Both the position numbers and the translations under genes were made by a program. The notes beneath the pieces were generated by a model. The model worked only from the letters and a program-made list of their open reading frames with translations, was not told the origin of the DNA and made no database searches. From positions 12,367 through 76,366 of the forward strand of contig JBMNGX010000008.1 in assembly GCA_050950065.1 (NCBI GenBank): a DNA stretch of 64,000 nt, in the 5' to 3' direction. The stretch is from JBAYOE01 sp050950065 (GTDB taxonomy: Bacteria > Spirochaetota > Spirochaetia > Sphaerochaetales > Sphaerochaetaceae). Positions 25,772 through 34,817 of the stretch are shown one piece after another (positions within the stretch are counted from its first letter, which is position 1; every line of letters starts with the position of its first letter).

Positions 25772-27134
25772 ACTTTTTCCTATTTCTTTTATTGATCTTT
25801 GAATAAAGATAGCCGCAGAGAGCCAAGGTGGTCAACACAACTACCAACAATAAAAGATAGAATCTAAACGTTGTAGCAAATAAATATTTGTTTGTTACTT
25901 CACTACCCCACCAAACAACTTTTTCAAATAAGTTGGCTAAATAGTTAATAAGTCCAATTGGATAAAAAAGGCAAAGCAGTGCTAATAAAAGTATAAAGGT
26001 GGCAATTGGAACTATCACTAAAGAGATGATTATCCCTATTGGTTGAAACAAACCAAATAACAAAATCCCTAGGGGTGCTAAAGCTAAGTTCACCACCAAT
26101 GAAGCAGTAAGAGCTTTTGCTATATAAGTTGGCATTATTGGTTTAAAAAATGGATAAACAAGGGGATTAAAAATAAATAAAGAACTCAAAGCTGCATAAG
26201 AGTACAACGTAGCAACACCCATTATAGTTTCAGGAAATAAAAGAATGTGGACAAAGTAAGTTAGTAATAATAAATCTTCGTATTTGTTTTTAAAAAATGG
26301 GGATAAATAGAGCATAAGTAGTGCTCTTACTAAAGAACTTTTAAAGCCAACTAAAAATAAATAGAGTGTTAAAATTATATTAACTGTAAAGTATTTACTC
26401 TTTTTTCCTTTTATTAGAGTTGCTATAAAAAGGGCAATAACTTGTAAGTGCATCCCAGACAGAGCTAAAATATGGGCAGCACCACTATCTACAGTTTTCT
26501 CTTTAACCGTTTGTATTAAACTGCTATCGCCAAATAAAAGGGCATACACTAAAGCCCTACTATTTTCTTCTAAATGATTAAATCTACTTTTTAAAAAAGT
26601 TAATAACTTTAATCTTTTATCTATTACCCAACTCCCTTTTAACAAAAAGCAACTATTACTACTAAAAAAGAGTTTTTCATCTAAAGTAAACAAAGAACCC
26701 TCTGTTAATAAAACGTCCCCTTTGTAACGCTCTTTGCTACCAATAACCTTTATCACCCCTTTACAACTGTAACTATTACCTTTTTTGTCAAAACACCTTC
26801 TTATCTTAAAATCAAAAGTTTGGTTTAAATTACTGCTAGTTGAACTATCACTAACCACTGTCCCCTCTAGTTGATGAACTTTTGTTATCTCAATGGGTAA
26901 ATAAAGCTTCTCTGTAAAATAAACAGAAGTAAGTAACAGAGCTACTAATAAAGTTAATTGTACAATAACAAGTGTTTTAGTCTTTAAACTAAACAACAAA
27001 GGAGGCATTAAAGCTATTAAGATTAACAACAATTTAAATACAATATTTATATGATTATCATATATTTGTAATAGGTATTGTAAAAAGAGGATAAATAAGA
27101 TGGGACAAAATTTAAGTACCTTTTTAAATCCCAT
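25695..27134 (-). CDS. comEC: ComEC/Rec2-family membrane protein (no metallo-beta-lactamase domain)
   Basis: The 479-residue polytopic membrane protein has a DUF4131-like N-terminal region with OB-like strands (residues ~75-160). The competence domain follows, with ALLFGDSSLI, HILALSGMHLQVIALFIA and FLVGFKSSLVRALLM, the channel hallmarks of ComEC. The C-terminal metallo-beta-lactamase domain of full-length ComEC is absent. It may serve DNA uptake; no other competence genes are visible. Base composition is AT-rich, with many Leu and Lys codons ending in A. Its last 77 bases overlap rsmA. Confidence 0.87.
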   Translation of the reverse strand: MGFKKVLKFCPILFILFLQYLLQIYDNHINIVFKLLLILIALMPPLLFSLKTKTLVIVQLTLLVALLLTSVYFTEKLYLPIEITKVHQLEGTVVSDSSTSSNLNQTFDFKIRRCFDKKGNSYSCKGVIKVIGSKERYKGDVLLTEGSLFTLDEKLFFSSNSCFLLKGSWVIDKRLKLLTFLKSRFNHLEENSRALVYALLFGDSSLIQTVKEKTVDSGAAHILALSGMHLQVIALFIATLIKGKKSKYFTVNIILTLYLFLVGFKSSLVRALLMLYLSPFFKNKYEDLLLLTYFVHILLFPETIMGVATLYSYAALSSLFIFNPLVYPFFKPIMPTYIAKALTASLVVNLALAPLGILLFGLFQPIGIIISLVIVPIATFILLLALLCLFYPIGLINYLANLFEKVVWWGSEVTNKYLFATTFRFYLLLLVVVLTTLALCGYLYSKINKRNRKKYDLGFSLRLNKCDYSTIREKQLGSN

Positions 27135-27161
27135 ACTTAAGGGATCTAAAAAGTTTTCGAT

Positions 27162-27917
27162 CTACTTCATTGTTGTAACTAGTAAAGCTAATAGTGGAAG
27201 ATCCAAATCTCCTTGAACTCCAAGTTTAACTAACTTAGCAGAAAAACTCTCATCGAGTTTCCCTTTGAGTTTCAACTTCTTGTACTCACTAAATCGTTGA
27301 TCCAAAAACTTCTCATTAATTTTAACGTGGGAGTGTAAAAGAGTATCAACTTTCTCATTCTTATTAGTGAGATTTGGTAGTTTTCGATCATCAAGTTGAC
27401 TAATACGATCTGCTAAATCAATTCCCTCTAAAGATCCACACTCATCTAAAAACTTCTCATAAGAGGTGAGTTTACTCTCTATTTCATGTTCAGCTCTAGA
27501 GGCATTTTGTTTTAAAAGCATCTTTCGCTTCATTGCTAAATCGCCTTTTTTATCCCTTTTAGCCAAGTAATTGGCTGTTAGCAAAGCTCCAATTAGTCCA
27601 ATGATTAATTCATCAATAACAGGAATTGGATCTCTAACTGCCAATGAGAAGAAAAAGTAGAGGACTAAAAAGACAAAGGCAGAAATAAGGAGGCGGGGGA
27701 TGTATCTCTTATCTTGGATCCATCTGTCAACTCCACGCTCAATTTGTTTATAGATTATAAAAAGGGCTGTATCTTTTTCTTGGGTAGTAAGACCGGTTGA
27801 GGCAAACCACCTAATGGGTTTGCCCTCATCCCATTTATCAGCTGTGGTGGGATCTACATAGGGACTTAAGTAGAGACTTTGTCCATTTTTACGTCGAAGG
27901 ATATAGGCTGCTTCCAT
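27162..27917 (-). CDS. Uncharacterised membrane protein
   Basis: The 251-residue protein is not recognised. It has two hydrophobic segments near residues 72-92 (RLLISAFVFLVLYFFFSLAV) and 100-117, flanked by charged soluble regions. The second half is predicted helical and lysine/glutamate-rich. It lies 2 bases behind the phosphosugar mutase gene and 27 bases before comEC, so it is co-transcribed with both. The start is the ATG at 27917. Confidence 0.65.
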   Translation of the reverse strand: MEAAYILRRKNGQSLYLSPYVDPTTADKWDEGKPIRWFASTGLTTQEKDTALFIIYKQIERGVDRWIQDKRYIPRLLISAFVFLVLYFFFSLAVRDPIPVIDELIIGLIGALLTANYLAKRDKKGDLAMKRKMLLKQNASRAEHEIESKLTSYEKFLDECGSLEGIDLADRISQLDDRKLPNLTNKNEKVDTLLHSHVKINEKFLDQRFSEYKKLKLKGKLDESFSAKLVKLGVQGDLDLPLLALLVTTMK

Positions 27918-27919
27918 TT

Positions 27920-29620
27920 TTATAACTCACTTTTAATTCTACTAACTTTTTCATCAAGTTTTTTATCAAGCTCCCCTTTTTCACTATAGGGGGTTTTGAA
28001 AAAGAGATAATATTTAATCTTAGGCTCAGTTCCTGAAGGTCTAATGATTAATTTCTCATCACTTTCAAACTCTAAGATAATAACATCACTAGGTGGCAGT
28101 CCAGTTCCTTTATCATTTAGTAAATCAATTTTATTTTTAATTTTTAAATCAGCAAAAGTTGAGCCCACTTGCTTTTCTCTAAAACTTGCCATAATTGAGG
28201 CCATCTTTTGTTGTCCACTAGCCCCTTCATAAGTGTAAGAGAGCACCTTTTCACTGTAGATTCCAAATTCTGTATAAATTTCTTCCAACCTTTGTTGAAT
28301 GGTTTTACCCATTTTGTTGTAGTAAATTAGCATCTCAACACTTAATAAAGCTGCAGAGACTGCATCTTTATCCCCTAAGTAGGGTAAAAATAGATATCCA
28401 TAACTCTCCTCACATCCAAATAAGAAGTGTTGATCTTTAGAAGTTTCTAATCTTTCAATCTCTTGAGCTATGTATTTAAAGCCTGTTAAAACATCAATTG
28501 ATGTTGCTTTATGTTTTTCACTAATTGCTTTTACTAAATCGGTAGTAACAATTGATTTAACTACAACTGCTTGGTTTGCTTTATCATCTTTTTGTAGTAG
28601 GTAATCAACTAACAACACTGCTATTTGATTCCCATTTAAAAGTTGATACTCAGTTTTAGTTTGATCTGTTGGGATAGCAATTCCTAATCTATCAGCATCA
28701 GGATCTGTTCCTAGTACTATATCTGAGCCATTATTGATTGCTAACTCTATAGCCAATCTCATCGCTTGAGGATCTTCAGGGTTGGGCATCGAAACTGTTG
28801 GGAAATTCCCATCAGGCAGTTCTTGATTTTCAACAACTTTACACTCAACACCTAGTTTATCTAATAACGTTCTTACAGGCTTGTTACCAGATCCGTGTAG
28901 AGGTGTGTAAGCTACTGTAACACTATTTTTTTCAAACAACTTGGTATTTAGAGAATTAAGGACCATATCGTAGTAATGTTCATCTGTCTCTTTGCCAATT
29001 ATTACTAAAAGTTTTTTCTCTAAAGCTTCAGCATAATCCATCGATTTGATTTTAGTTGGATCAACTTTATTAACTGCTTCGACGATATTGTTATCGTGTG
29101 GCTCAGTTACTTGTCCACCATGATCCCAATAAACTTTATAACCGTTGTACTTTGCAGGGTTATGAGATGCTGTTATCACAATACCTGCATTAGCTTTTAA
29201 ATGTTTAAGGGCAAAACTCAATAGAGGCACTGGTCTAATTTTTTGATAAAGATAAACTTTAATGTTGTTTGCACACAAAGTGAGGGCCGCTTGGCGGGCA
29301 AATAGTTCGCTGTAGTTGCGTGAGTCAAAAGCAATTGCCATCACAGGGTTTTCAAAACTCTCATTTAGATAATCAGCTAAACCTTGGGTAACTTTTCTAA
29401 TCATCAAGGGGTTAATTCTATTAGAGCCTCCCCCAATGACTCCTCTCATCCCCGCTGTACCAAAACTTAAGGAGGTGTAAAAACGGTCGTACAATTCATC
29501 AAATGCTTGTTCATCTAAAGCGTTGATTACCTCATTTCTAAAAAGGGCTTCACTTTCTTGTTCAATATATTCATTAGCCTTCTTTACTACTTCATCTTTT
29601 TCTTTTTCGCTTAATTCCAT
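27920..29620 (-). CDS. Phosphoglucomutase/phosphomannomutase-family phosphosugar mutase
   Basis: The 566-residue alpha-D-phosphohexomutase is of the long PgcA-like type. The phosphoserine loop is TASHNPAKYNGYK (catalytic serine near residue 144). The metal loop is GTDPDADRLGIA, the sugar-specificity segment is GCEESYGY, and the C-terminal phosphate-binding loop is RPSGTEPKIKYY. It probably interconverts glucose 1- and 6-phosphates. It overlaps the HAD phosphatase gene by 10 bases. Confidence 0.93.
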   Translation of the reverse strand: MELSEKEKDEVVKKANEYIEQESEALFRNEVINALDEQAFDELYDRFYTSLSFGTAGMRGVIGGGSNRINPLMIRKVTQGLADYLNESFENPVMAIAFDSRNYSELFARQAALTLCANNIKVYLYQKIRPVPLLSFALKHLKANAGIVITASHNPAKYNGYKVYWDHGGQVTEPHDNNIVEAVNKVDPTKIKSMDYAEALEKKLLVIIGKETDEHYYDMVLNSLNTKLFEKNSVTVAYTPLHGSGNKPVRTLLDKLGVECKVVENQELPDGNFPTVSMPNPEDPQAMRLAIELAINNGSDIVLGTDPDADRLGIAIPTDQTKTEYQLLNGNQIAVLLVDYLLQKDDKANQAVVVKSIVTTDLVKAISEKHKATSIDVLTGFKYIAQEIERLETSKDQHFLFGCEESYGYLFLPYLGDKDAVSAALLSVEMLIYYNKMGKTIQQRLEEIYTEFGIYSEKVLSYTYEGASGQQKMASIMASFREKQVGSTFADLKIKNKIDLLNDKGTGLPPSDVIILEFESDEKLIIRPSGTEPKIKYYLFFKTPYSEKGELDKKLDEKVSRIKSEL

Positions 29621-30285
29621 TTAAAAAGCTCCTTCTCAAGTTCAGTAATTGTATCATATAAAGGCTCGCAGCCTAACTCAATTAATTGTTCTTTAGTTTT
29701 AAAGCCCCAAGTTAAAATAGCTTTTTGACTTTTACCATTTACAGCAGTTTGCCAATCTACATCGCTATCACCTATTAAAAGAACTTCAGAAACATCACAG
29801 TTGCATAGTTTACTAAATCTAATCAGTTGATTTGGATCTGGTTTGGCTAAAAACTCTTTTGAGTAACCTTGAATCATAGTAAAGGGGGTATCGGGGAAAA
29901 AGTAGTTGATGATAATCTTAGTTAAATTGTCATCTTTGTTTGATAAAACTCCCACTTTTACGTTGTTGTCCAAACATTTTTGGACGAACTCTATATTTCC
30001 TGAATATACAGAGGAGCTCTCATAAGGGTGAGTTGCATAAGTTTCAGTAATTACTTTCAACAATGAGTCAAACTCACTCTCTTCATAGTTGTAATTCTTA
30101 TCCTTTAAAAGGGCCCTTATAGCATTAGCAAGCCCTCTTCCAACGTACTTTTTTGTCTCTTCTTTATCTATTTGTTTAATATTCAAATCTTTTAAAAGGG
30201 CATTAAATGAGTAGGTGATATCACCTACTGTATCAATAAGAGTACCATCTAAATCAAAGAGAACACCTTTAATTTCTTTTTTCAT
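29611..30285 (-). CDS. HAD-superfamily phosphatase, phosphoglycolate-phosphatase-like
   Basis: The 224-residue HAD hydrolase has motif I DLDGTLIDT (nucleophile Asp near residue 11), motif II VLSNKDD, the lysine in AKPDP and motif IV IGDSDVDWQTA. The helical cap lies after motif I, as in Gph and PpaX. The substrate is uncertain; candidates are 2-phosphoglycolate, pyrophosphate or sugar phosphates. It sits between corA and the phosphosugar mutase in one transcript. Confidence 0.88.
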   Translation of the reverse strand: MKKEIKGVLFDLDGTLIDTVGDITYSFNALLKDLNIKQIDKEETKKYVGRGLANAIRALLKDKNYNYEESEFDSLLKVITETYATHPYESSSVYSGNIEFVQKCLDNNVKVGVLSNKDDNLTKIIINYFFPDTPFTMIQGYSKEFLAKPDPNQLIRFSKLCNCDVSEVLLIGDSDVDWQTAVNGKSQKAILTWGFKTKEQLIELGCEPLYDTITELEKELFKWN

Positions 30286-30289
30286 TTTT

Positions 30290-31318
30290 TTAAAGCTCTC
30301 GTGCTAAATCTTTTCTTCTATTTGATCTTCTTCTATTTATCTTTCTTTTTCGTTCAGCTTCAAACGCCCTTTCAGCTTTACGAGCTAAGCGGCGGTCGCT
30401 GGTAAAATGAATTGAGCCAAATATTGAGAGGATGCTAACAACTAGTACCACCCAAGGGGCATAAGGGCTCTTAATAAAAGGTAAGTTCAAATTCATCCCA
30501 AAAAAGGAGGCTAAAAAGAGGGGAAACATAAAGGCAACTGTCACTATGGATAACCTTCTTAAAGAGTTACTCATATTATTTGAAATAACTGAGTCAAAAG
30601 ATTCCATAGTTCCAGTTAAGATTGAAGAGTAGATTGCTGCCATCTCAATGGCTTGTTTATTGTCAATAATAACGTCTTCTAAAAATTCTCTCTCTTTATC
30701 GTCGTTTAATTTAAAGTGGGGAAAGCGACGAAGTTTTTCTAAAAGAACTTCGTTAGCACTTAAACTGGTAGCAAAATAGACTAAAGATTTTTGAATTGCC
30801 AAAAGTTGTAGTAACTCATCGTTACGAACAGAGCGGTACAGCTCTTCCTCAATTAAACTCTTTTGGCGATTTAAATACTTTAATAGTCGAATGTAGACCA
30901 TCGCTGCCCTACTCATCAAACTAATGACAAACCCCTCTTGGGTTTGAATTGGATATTGCCTAAAACGACTACGGGCAAAATCTTCTAAAATAACTGAATC
31001 GCTTTGACATATAGTGATAATCGTATCTTCCATCATCACTATTCCCAAAGGGACACAGTATTGATTTATGCCGTGACTATCGTCAGCAAATGCAGGTAAA
31101 CGGGCAATGAGGGCTAAATAGTGCTCCTCTTGCTCAATTCTGGATTGCTCATCCAAGTCCATAATATCTGCAAGTAGTTCAGATTCAATCCCATACTCTT
31201 CTTGTAGTTGGGTAATGTCATCTCTGGTTACCTCCCGAGCATCGACCCATGTGTATGGCTTAATGGGTGTCTCGGTTGGCACTAAGGGTGTAACTAAGTT
31301 TTGTCTAATTGTAATCAT
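30290..31318 (-). CDS. corA: CorA-family magnesium/metal channel
   Basis: The ~342-residue CorA-type channel has a large cytoplasmic alpha/beta N-domain, a long helix, and two C-terminal membrane helices. The first helix ends in the signature FFGMNL (GMN), followed by the loop LPFIKSPYAPW. The C-terminal tail is strongly basic (KRKINRRRSNRRKD). I place the start at the ATG at 31318, four bases after GGAGG; the 12-residue extension has no such site. A 27-codon reading frame and a hairpin lie directly upstream and may regulate it. Transport of Mg, Co or Ni is a family inference. Confidence 0.9.
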   Translation of the reverse strand: MITIRQNLVTPLVPTETPIKPYTWVDAREVTRDDITQLQEEYGIESELLADIMDLDEQSRIEQEEHYLALIARLPAFADDSHGINQYCVPLGIVMMEDTIITICQSDSVILEDFARSRFRQYPIQTQEGFVISLMSRAAMVYIRLLKYLNRQKSLIEEELYRSVRNDELLQLLAIQKSLVYFATSLSANEVLLEKLRRFPHFKLNDDKEREFLEDVIIDNKQAIEMAAIYSSILTGTMESFDSVISNNMSNSLRRLSIVTVAFMFPLFLASFFGMNLNLPFIKSPYAPWVVLVVSILSIFGSIHFTSDRRLARKAERAFEAERKRKINRRRSNRRKDLAREL

Positions 31319-31366
31319 GGTTCCTCCAATGCCCTTCTTCGGAACCATTAGCAAATATCTTATTAG

Positions 31367-31450
31367 CTAAATGGCGTATTTCTTTAGGAGGGCTGTTATT
31401 GCTAAAGATTTGCGATAACGTCTACTAGCGCTATCGTCTGTAGTAGACAT
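31367..31450 (-). CDS. 27-residue leader peptide upstream of corA (candidate)
   Basis: The frame reads MSTTDDSASRRYRKSLAI and nine further residues, ending in TAG. AAGGAGG lies five bases before its ATG, the strongest ribosome site in this area. It ends 48 bases before the corA start. The inverted repeat GTCTACTA/TAGTAGAC (8 bases each) lies within its first half, so its translation could change mRNA folding. Position and layout recall corL and mgtL leader peptides of enteric bacteria; no sequence similarity is claimed. It is too short to judge by coding bias. Confidence 0.5.
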   Translation of the reverse strand: MSTTDDSASRRYRKSLAITALLKKYAI

Positions 31451-31476
31451 AGCATCCTCCTTAAAACGAAAAAATT

Positions 31477-31493
31477 ACCGCATAAAGTGCGGT
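31477..31493 (-). promoter_or_regulatory. Attenuator-like hairpin in corA leader
   Basis: On the minus strand ACCGCA and TGCGGT form a 6-base stem around a 5-base loop, followed by AATTTTTT. The outer arms AAAACGA/TCGTTTT (31463-31469, 31496-31502) extend the symmetry. It starts about 8 bases after the predicted transcription start and precedes the leader peptide, so it may act as an attenuator or as an operator. Confidence 0.45.
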
Positions 31494-31507
31494 GGTCGTT
31501 TTGATAT

Positions 31508-31535
31508 ATCTTAGCATATCACCTGCCTTTGTAAA
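31508..31535 (-). promoter_or_regulatory. Promoter for the corA operon
   Basis: TTTACA (31530-31535) and TAAGAT (31508-31513) on the minus strand are 16 bases apart. The 304-base gap between corA and the HD gene otherwise holds the leader frame, the hairpin and a 12-base palindrome GAAAATATTTTC at 31549-31560. Confidence 0.45.
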
Positions 31536-31566
31536 AGAGGGAGAAATAGAAAATATTTTCCCCTTA

Positions 31567-31595
31567 TTGTGGGAATTTCTCTGAAGTGGTACAAA
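31567..31595 (+). promoter_or_regulatory. Possible promoter for the HD-domain gene
   Basis: TTGTGG (31567-31572) and TACAAA (31590-31595) are 17 bases apart, about 27 bases before the ATG at 31623. The match is moderate. Confidence 0.35.
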
Positions 31596-31622
31596 TTTAT
31601 AAAAGAGAAGGAGAATCTACTT

Positions 31623-32183
31623 ATGAATCGAGAAGAGGCTTTACAACTATATAAAAAATATAACTCAACAGAGAGTTTATTGCGCCACTCGTTAAGTGTG
31701 GAAGCTGTGATGCGCCACTTTGCACAACATTTTAATGAAGATGTTGAGTATTGGGGAAATGTTGGTCTTTTACACGATATTGATTACGAATTATATCCAC
31801 AAGAGCACCTTAAAAAGGCTCCAGAGATGTTAAAAGAGGCAAACGTTGATGAAAAAACGATCAGAGCTGTTTTATCACACGGGTGGAAAATTGTAACAGA
31901 TGTTGAACCTGTTCACATCATGGAAAAAGTTCTTTATACAATTGATGAACTAACAGGCTTAGTTAGTGCCACTGCATTGATGAGACCCTCTAAATCTTTA
32001 ATGGATTTAAATGTTAAGTCGGTTAAAAAGAAGTTTAAAACAAAAGGGTTTTCAGCCAATGTTAATCGAGAAATTATTCTTAAGGGTGTTGAGTTAGTTG
32101 GCCTTGAATTTGATAAAATCATTGAACTAACTATTGAGGGGATGAGAGCTATTAATGAGGAGTTAGGATTTAATTCCATTTAA
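31623..32183 (+). CDS. HD-domain hydrolase
   Basis: The ~186-residue HD-superfamily protein has metal ligands in LRHSLSVEAVM, the HD pair in GLLHDIDYELYPQEH, and the later histidine in VLSHGW. LYTIDELTG matches a YfbR/COG2316-like predicted phosphohydrolase group. The substrate is unknown; nucleotides are the usual family targets. I prefer the ATG at 31623 with AGAAGGAG upstream; the in-frame extension to 31569 lacks a site. It is followed by a small DUF3006 gene. Confidence 0.82.
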   Translation: MNREEALQLYKKYNSTESLLRHSLSVEAVMRHFAQHFNEDVEYWGNVGLLHDIDYELYPQEHLKKAPEMLKEANVDEKTIRAVLSHGWKIVTDVEPVHIMEKVLYTIDELTGLVSATALMRPSKSLMDLNVKSVKKKFKTKGFSANVNREIILKGVELVGLEFDKIIELTIEGMRAINEELGFNSI

Positions 32184-32250
32184 TGTTTGCTTATTTTAAA
32201 AACTACCATTATATTTATGGTTCAATAATTATTAATGGGAGAAGAAAATA

Positions 32251-32415
32251 ATGAGCGTAATTTACAAAGTTGAGCGTTTTGAAGAAGATTTTGCTGTGTG
32301 TAACACATCAGATGGAAGAACCATTGAGATACCTTTTGAAGATATCCCTGAGGACTCTGTCGTTGGAACTCAACTAAGATTTGTTGATGGTAAATATGTC
32401 AAAGAGGACTTTTAA
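32251..32415 (+). CDS. DUF3006-family small protein
   Basis: The 54-residue protein reads MSVIYKVERFEEDFAVCN and then DGRTIEIPFEDIPEDSVVGT, closely matching the DUF3006 pattern (VDRxEGDYAV...DG...IPxxxLPEG). These are short, probably beta-barrel-like proteins of unknown role, often encoded beside metallo-hydrolases. GGGAGAAG lies about 10 bases before the ATG. The stop is shared with the convergent PIG-L-like gene in TTAA. It is too short for a default gene finder but matches its family over its full length. Confidence 0.75.
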   Translation: MSVIYKVERFEEDFAVCNTSDGRTIEIPFEDIPEDSVVGTQLRFVDGKYVKEDF

Positions 32416-33056
32416 GTAAGTAGATTACTACTTTCTAGTCCATATGTGTCGCTAGCTTTAAAGCCTTCGGCAAACCGGGTGCCGATACGTAGGCCCCGGT
32501 AGCTAGCAACCACTTCAACATTGTGTAAAATGTTCATCTGTTTAGATTTTCTAAGTATTTCTACTTGTGAGATGTGAATTGTTAACGATTCTATTTTTTT
32601 CTCTAAGTAATCACTGATATCAATAAACAAATCTACCCCACTTTCTATTCCATCAAATCGATCAGCGTGATAAAGCTTTATCTCTTTATTAGAAACTTTA
32701 TCTAAGGCTCTAAATAGTAGATCATTAACGCTATTGGCCTCTGTCATTGGAGGAGAGATGATAATATCAACACCGATTGAGTTTATTAGGGTATAAAGTT
32801 TATCTACTTGTGTTGTATCATTTTCATCTAGTTCATCTAAATCTATATCAAGCGTTGTATATTTTGCCCCTAAAAAGTTTGCAGCACGAGAGCCTTCAGC
32901 CATTCTTTTTAACCTAGTACTTTCATCTTTATTTTTAGAACCGTTAGTGACAGAACAGATTATTACATTTGACCCGCCTTCAACATATTTAGCAACACTA
33001 CCACCAACTAGTTGCTCCACTTCTCCAGGTTGTTTTCCAATGGCCAATATTTTCAT
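32412..33056 (-). CDS. PIG-L/LmbE-like protein with degenerate active site
   Basis: The ~214-residue protein has the PIG-L (LmbE) deacetylase fold, judging by MKILAIGKQPGEVEQLVGGSV. This aligns with the family opening where AHPDDxE carries the zinc histidine and catalytic aspartates. Here those positions read KQPGEVE, so the histidine and both aspartates are lost. The second metal site (usually HPDH) is replaced by ISPPMTEANSVND. It is therefore probably not an active zinc deacetylase. The start is the ATG at 33056 with AAAGGAAAATAAG, one base after the upstream beta-CASP gene stop. Its function is unknown; a sugar-binding or regulatory role is a guess. Confidence 0.7.
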   Translation of the reverse strand: MKILAIGKQPGEVEQLVGGSVAKYVEGGSNVIICSVTNGSKNKDESTRLKRMAEGSRAANFLGAKYTTLDIDLDELDENDTTQVDKLYTLINSIGVDIIISPPMTEANSVNDLLFRALDKVSNKEIKLYHADRFDGIESGVDLFIDISDYLEKKIESLTIHISQVEILRKSKQMNILHNVEVVASYRGLRIGTRFAEGFKASDTYGLESSNLLT

Positions 33057-33057
33057 C

Positions 33058-34743
33058 TTATTTTCCTTTCTCATTATCGTTAAAGTCATTGTACAACTTT
33101 TCAATTTGTTGGGCAAAGCGCTCTACAGCATCACCTAAACGTTCTGGGTCTTCTTTAATTGGATCTTCAAAGATTTTCTTTGCATGCTCTTTAAATCTAC
33201 TTACCACCTCATTGAAAGCGTCTAAACTCTTATCTAAGTGTTGTAACGCTACTTTGAGTTGGTTAATACCTAAAATCCACTTTCTAGCTTTCTCACTTAC
33301 TGGAAGTTCATCATATAGTAAATCAAACGACTCTCTTACCATTGGAGCATAAGCTTTAAAACCGTATTTACTTGCTAATAGTCCTGCAAAGTAACGAGCT
33401 ACTTGCTCATCGCCATGATTTACAAAGATATGACGTGGTTTTTTAGTAGTAAAACCTTCAAGCCATCTTATTAATCCCTGTTGATCAGCATGTCCGCTTA
33501 TCCCTTCTAAAACTTTAATGGAGGCTTTTACATCAATTTTTTCACTAAAGATAGTAACTTGCTTTGCCCCATCTACTATAGAGCGCCCTAAAGTTCCACT
33601 AGATTGGTAGCCACTAAAAACTATGCTACTTTCTTTTCTCCAGAGGTTATGTTTTAAATGGTGTTTTATCCTACCTGCTTCACACATCCCACTGGAGCTA
33701 ATAATTACACAACTCTCTTTACGAAAGTTTAACTCTTTGGATTCATCTGCGCTAACTGTAGCAGTTAAGCTGTCAAATATTAGTGGGTTATGCCCCTCTT
33801 CAACTAACTTCATTGCCTCATCATCAAAATAGCCGTGAATATTTTTAGAAAATATCTTTGTGGCTTCTATGGCTAATGGGCTATCTAAAAAGACAGGGAG
33901 ATAAGGAATTTCTGGTAAGAGGTTATGATTAATAATATTACGTAGTAGGTATAAGAGCTCTTGAGTTCTTCCCACAGCAAAAGAGGGAATAATAACATTT
34001 CCCCCTTTGTCAAAGGTCTCTTTTATTATTTCAGCAAGTTGTTTGCTTCTCCCTTCGGTTGCCTCTTTTTGACTAGCATATTTACTTTGTTTATGGTTAC
34101 GATCTCCGTAAGTGGACTCAACAACTACAAAATCGGCCTCTTTAATCATAGCTGGATCATTAATAAGGGGTTGGTCTAAGTTTCCAATATCACCACTAAA
34201 AACTAAATGGCGCCTTTCTGTCCCCTCTGTTGCCCAAATTTGAACATAAGCAGAACCCAAAAGATGTCCTGCATCAGTAAATTCAATGTCAATATTATCG
34301 GTAACTTTAATCCTTTGATCGTAGCTAAAGCCAACAAATAGCTCCATTGCCCTTTGTGCATCTTTAACCTCATACAATGGCTCTACCAACTTCTCCCCTG
34401 CTCTTAATTTCTTTCTATTGAGCCACTCATTCTCCATCTCTTGTATGTGAGCACTATCACTTAACATTATTGAACAAAGATCTACTGTTGCATCAGTAGC
34501 ATAAATTTGTCCTTTAAATCCTTTACGAACCAACAACGGTATTCTACCTGAGTGGTCGATATGAGCGTGAGTTAAGAAAACATAGTCGATTGAAGCAGGG
34601 TCAAAAGGAAGTTGAAGGCCTAGTACTTTTTCATCATTTCCTTGAGGGAGCCCACAGTCGATTAAGATTTTTTTGCCTGAAGTTTCTAAAAGGGTGCATG
34701 AACCAGTAACAGTTCGTGCAGCTCCAACAAATGTTACTCTCAT
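33058..34743 (-). CDS. Metallo-beta-lactamase/beta-CASP ribonuclease-like protein
   Basis: The ~561-residue RNA-processing metallo-hydrolase has the motif THAHIDHSG near residue 60, LIDCG and TDAGHLLGSA in the MBL core. The inserted beta-CASP domain carries IIPSFAVGRTQELL and VIISSSGMCEAGRI, and the RMMBL C-terminal block GHADQQGLIRWL and FVNHGD follows. It resembles the YsxE/COG1236 mRNA-processing exonuclease group. A ~100-residue coiled tail (residues ~465-560) is added. The ATG at 34743 starts the MBL fold directly; the upstream TTG at 34767 is less likely. It is coupled to the PIG-L-like gene. Confidence 0.9.
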   Translation of the reverse strand: MRVTFVGAARTVTGSCTLLETSGKKILIDCGLPQGNDEKVLGLQLPFDPASIDYVFLTHAHIDHSGRIPLLVRKGFKGQIYATDATVDLCSIMLSDSAHIQEMENEWLNRKKLRAGEKLVEPLYEVKDAQRAMELFVGFSYDQRIKVTDNIDIEFTDAGHLLGSAYVQIWATEGTERRHLVFSGDIGNLDQPLINDPAMIKEADFVVVESTYGDRNHKQSKYASQKEATEGRSKQLAEIIKETFDKGGNVIIPSFAVGRTQELLYLLRNIINHNLLPEIPYLPVFLDSPLAIEATKIFSKNIHGYFDDEAMKLVEEGHNPLIFDSLTATVSADESKELNFRKESCVIISSSGMCEAGRIKHHLKHNLWRKESSIVFSGYQSSGTLGRSIVDGAKQVTIFSEKIDVKASIKVLEGISGHADQQGLIRWLEGFTTKKPRHIFVNHGDEQVARYFAGLLASKYGFKAYAPMVRESFDLLYDELPVSEKARKWILGINQLKVALQHLDKSLDAFNEVVSRFKEHAKKIFEDPIKEDPERLGDAVERFAQQIEKLYNDFNDNEKGK

Positions 34744-34817
34744 ATTTTTAGAATAACCTTTGCACAACCTACTGTCTATGATAAGTTTTAATTAGTAGAA
34801 GTTGTTGGAGGATTAAA

